NCBI GenBank assembly: GCA_910579735.1
Contig: CAJTUZ010000007.1
Span: 40,699-104,698 of the forward strand
Direction: 5' to 3'
Length of the DNA stretch: 64,000 bases
Origin: an uncultured Lachnospiraceae bacterium
Lineage (GTDB): Bacteria; Bacillota; Clostridia; Lachnospirales; Lachnospiraceae
The notes beneath the pieces are model-generated. The model was not told where the DNA came from. It made no database searches and was given only the letters and a program-made list of their open reading frames with translations. The position numbers were made by a program, and so were the translations under genes. Each line of letters opens with the position of its first letter. The stretch's first letter is position 1. Below, piece after piece: positions 61,905 to 64,000 of the stretch.

Positions 61905-62972
61905 ATGGAGAAAAAGGCAACACCATATAGCAGTTTAAAGATTTTTGGACATTTGGAAGAAATACAAAAAGTAAGAAATGGAAAAAGGGTTGCTCCGATT
62001 TATATAAGAATAAAACCTACAAACCTTTGTAACCAGAATTGCTATTATTGCCATTATAAAAACCCATATCTGACATTAGACCAGTATGTACCGGCAGATG
62101 AAATTAAGCGGGAAAAGATGTTAGAGATCGTGCGGGATATGAAGGATATCGGTGTAAAAGCCGTGACCTTTAGCGGCGGAGGAGAACCTCTTTTGTATCC
62201 GTATATTGAAGAGACGATGGAAGCAGTCCTGGATGCGGGAATTGATTTGTCGATCATAACGAACGGAACTTTATTAACTGGAAGAAAGGCAGAGTTATTG
62301 TCACAGGCTAAATGGGTACGTATTTCTCTGGAATCGGGATGTGCAGAAACTTATTCGAAGATCAGAGGAGTAGCCGGGGAGGCATTTGAGGATCTTTGTG
62401 AAAATATCAGGGAATTTGCACAGAATAAAAGTAAGGATTGCGAACTTGGAATTAATTTTGTGATCGGCCCCGGTAATTACAAGGAAGTATATCAGGCTGG
62501 AAAGCTGATGCAGTCCTTGGGTGTGAATCACATAAAATATACCGCATTGATGAGCGATAATGCAGAAAAAATGCATGAACCGTTTAAAAATCAGGTAATA
62601 GAACAAATACATCAACTAATGGATGAAAATGAAGCAGAGGTTAAGATAATTAATTTATATGAGAGTGACTTCGATACGAATGCCGTGTTTGGACGAAATT
62701 ATAATTTTTGCGGCATAAAAGATTATGTAACGGTAATTGCGGCTAACTCAAAAATTTATTATTGCCATGACAAAGCTTATTTGAGTCAGGGCGAAATTGG
62801 AGATATATCGGACCGGTCATTTAAAGAAGTCTGGTTCTCGGAAGAAACAACACGTAAATTTGCACAATTTGATCCGCAGGAGGTATGCAGACATCATTGT
62901 GTTTATGATGATAGAAATGAGCTGTTAAATACATTTTACAGCCTGGATAAAAATCATATTAATTTTATATAG
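61905..62972 (+). CDS. Radical SAM protein with SPASM-like C-terminus
   Basis: A 355-residue paralogue of 60829. RIKPTNLCNQNCYYCHYKNP gives the C-x3-C-x2-C cluster and FSGGGEPLLYP the GGGEP motif. C-terminal Cys residues (NFCGIKDYV, YYCHDKAYL, CRHHCVYDD) fit an auxiliary cluster. Its end, NHINFI, is close to the HVNFI end of 60829. It probably works with that protein on one substrate. It ends 21 bases before the transketolase gene. Confidence 0.85.
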   Translation: MEKKATPYSSLKIFGHLEEIQKVRNGKRVAPIYIRIKPTNLCNQNCYYCHYKNPYLTLDQYVPADEIKREKMLEIVRDMKDIGVKAVTFSGGGEPLLYPYIEETMEAVLDAGIDLSIITNGTLLTGRKAELLSQAKWVRISLESGCAETYSKIRGVAGEAFEDLCENIREFAQNKSKDCELGINFVIGPGNYKEVYQAGKLMQSLGVNHIKYTALMSDNAEKMHEPFKNQVIEQIHQLMDENEAEVKIINLYESDFDTNAVFGRNYNFCGIKDYVTVIAANSKIYYCHDKAYLSQGEIGDISDRSFKEVWFSEETTRKFAQFDPQEVCRHHCVYDDRNELLNTFYSLDKNHINFI

Positions 62973-62993
62973 CATTTATGAAAGGGAAAAGCC

Positions 62994-63815
62994 ATGAGAG
63001 AAATAGAAGAGACTGCCAGGGATATTCGAAAAAAAATATATCAGATAGCGCATCATGCAGGCGGCGGTCATATGGGAGCTTCTTTTTCTATGGCAGATAT
63101 TATCAGCGTATTATATTTTGATGATGTATTAAAGTACGATGCAGCAAATCCGAATTGGGAAGAACGGGATAAATTTATTCTGAGTAAAGGTCATGCCAGT
63201 TATGCATTATATGCAGCGCTTGCTAAGGCGGGATATTTTCCGGAAGAAGAACTAAGGCATGTAGGACAGCCGGGATCCAAATTTGGCGGGCATCCCAAAC
63301 GAAATGACATCCCGGGAGTTGAAGCTTCAACGGGGGCATTAGGGCATGGTCTTTCTTTTGCAATCGGAATTGCGTTTGCGAATAAGGTTGATAGAAAAGA
63401 CAGTCATATTTATGTGGTATTGGGAGACGGCGAGTGTCAGGAAGGTTCTATTTGGGAAGGTGCATTATCGGCGCCAACACTGGAATTGGACAATTTGACG
63501 GTAGTTGTGGATCACAATAAACTGCAGGCAATGGATGAATTAGAAAATATCGTGCATATGCAGCCTTTTGAAGATAAATGGAAAGCCTTTGGCTGGAATG
63601 TGGTGGAGATTGACGGACATAATTATGAGGAGATCAAGGACGCGTTATTGACCAGGCAGATTGGCGTGCCAACGGTGGTGATTGCACACACGGTTAAGGG
63701 AAAAGGTGTTTCGTTTATGGAAAATGTGCCAATTTGGCATTTTCGAATGCCGAATGAGCAGGAATTACCGATATTGATGGAAGAACTTGGGTTGACGGAA
63801 GAAGACTTGCAATGA
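62994..63815 (+). CDS. Transketolase, N-terminal (TPP-binding) subunit
   Basis: A 273-residue protein matching the N-terminal half of split transketolases: AHHAGGGHMGASFSMADIIS, FILSKGHASYALYAALA, EASTGALGHGLSFAIGIAFA and the TPP/Mg motif GDGECQEGSIWEGALS...DHNKLQAMD. It needs the C-terminal subunit that follows at 63853. It transfers a two-carbon ketol group; in a glycan locus it probably builds a branched or chain-extended sugar instead of serving the pentose phosphate pathway. ATG 62994 is preceded by AAAGGGAAAAG. Confidence 0.88.
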   Translation: MREIEETARDIRKKIYQIAHHAGGGHMGASFSMADIISVLYFDDVLKYDAANPNWEERDKFILSKGHASYALYAALAKAGYFPEEELRHVGQPGSKFGGHPKRNDIPGVEASTGALGHGLSFAIGIAFANKVDRKDSHIYVVLGDGECQEGSIWEGALSAPTLELDNLTVVVDHNKLQAMDELENIVHMQPFEDKWKAFGWNVVEIDGHNYEEIKDALLTRQIGVPTVVIAHTVKGKGVSFMENVPIWHFRMPNEQELPILMEELGLTEEDLQ

Positions 63816-63852
63816 TTTAGTTAGGGAGATCAGGAAGGGGTCAAAGTTTGCA

Positions 63853-64000
63853 GTGAGAACAGCTTATTTAGATACGTTGTATGATTTGGCAGGCAAGGAT
63901 AGACGGGTATATGCTTTGATTTCAGATAATGGCGCTATCGTATATGATAAATATAGAAAAGATTTACCAGCGCAGTATTTAAATTTAGGAATATCCGAGG
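63853..64000 (+). CDS. Transketolase, C-terminal subunit (partial, runs off window)
   Basis: Forty-nine residues are visible: VRTAYLDTLYDLAGKDRRVY, ALISDNGAIV, and YLNLGISE, which match the Pyr-domain start of split transketolase C-subunits. The start is taken as GTG 63853, with AGGAAGGGG upstream at 63832-63840; the exact start is uncertain. It lies 37 bases after the N-subunit. Confidence 0.78.
   Translation, partial: MRTAYLDTLYDLAGKDRRVYALISDNGAIVYDKYRKDLPAQYLNLGISE

Overview
The window looks like a large flagellar glycosylation island from a motile, low-to-moderate GC Gram-positive bacterium, most likely a Lachnospiraceae-type clostridium. The first nine codons (1-27) read as the conserved C-terminus of a flagellin. 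A second, very small flagellin-like gene lies at 15877-16356. Three sites match the flagellar sigma factor promoter (sigma-D/FliA, TAAA-N15-GCCGATAT): two perfectly (49095-49121 and 52772-52798) and one closely (16359-16385). Nearly every other gene encodes a glycosyltransferase, sugar-nucleotide enzyme, CDP-polyol enzyme, methyltransferase or radical SAM enzyme. There are no tRNA, rRNA, CRISPR or transposase genes that I can see.

Layout. (1) 1-168: flagellin tail, a strong terminator and an array of duplicated terminator half-hairpins. (2) 0.17-15.8 kb: a LicD gene, a block of minus-strand glycosyltransferases (SunS-like GT2+TPR, CgeB-like, GT2+DUF4422 and a natural GT2-TPR-CgeB fusion), a patch of gene debris (8.0-8.55 and 9.75-9.98 kb), then plus-strand CgeB-like and GT2 genes ending at a convergent hairpin, and a divergent CgeB-like gene. 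(3) 15.9-20 kb: mini-flagellin, then a sigma-D-type promoter driving a CDP-glycerol phosphotransferase-like gene, a second LicD, and a fusion of a glycerol-3-phosphate cytidylyltransferase with a Gfo/Idh/MocA oxidoreductase. (4) 20-43.2 kb: an AT-rich accessory block in which enzymes of unrelated classes (radical SAM, GT32, FkbM methyltransferase, GT8, GT2, polysaccharide deacetylase, methyltransferase and four ~740-residue alkaline-phosphatase-superfamily proteins) carry the same small Rossmann-like module. (5) 43.3-47.6 kb: a PAPS-type cassette (cysC, sat, a Mor-like regulator, an antiporter and a short pyruvate-kinase-like protein) closed by a strong terminator. (6) 47.7-52.7 kb: tandem IspD/TarI-like cytidylyltransferases, a sigma-D-driven CDP-polyol phosphotransferase, and heptose-type genes (gmhA, gmhB, SDR epimerase). 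(7) 52.8-64 kb: a second sigma-D unit with methyltransferases, a sugar isomerase, a reversed HldE-like bifunctional enzyme, FkbM, SDR, cupin, sugar aminotransferase, two radical SAM enzymes and a split transketolase that runs off the window.

How it may work together (inference): the cytidylyltransferases make CDP-activated polyols or sugars, the LicD and TagF-like enzymes transfer phospho-polyols, the GmhA/GmhB/HldE-like set makes an activated heptose, and the many GT and CgeB-like enzymes build a variable glycan on flagellin. The double-Rossmann phosphatase-fold proteins would then modify it. Expression of part of the island is tied to flagellar assembly by sigma-D promoters, and two poly-G tracts (28763-28771 in a coding sequence, 49151-49158 at a ribosome binding site) could add phase variation.

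Limits: all family calls are from motif reading without database searches. Base-composition statements are by eye.
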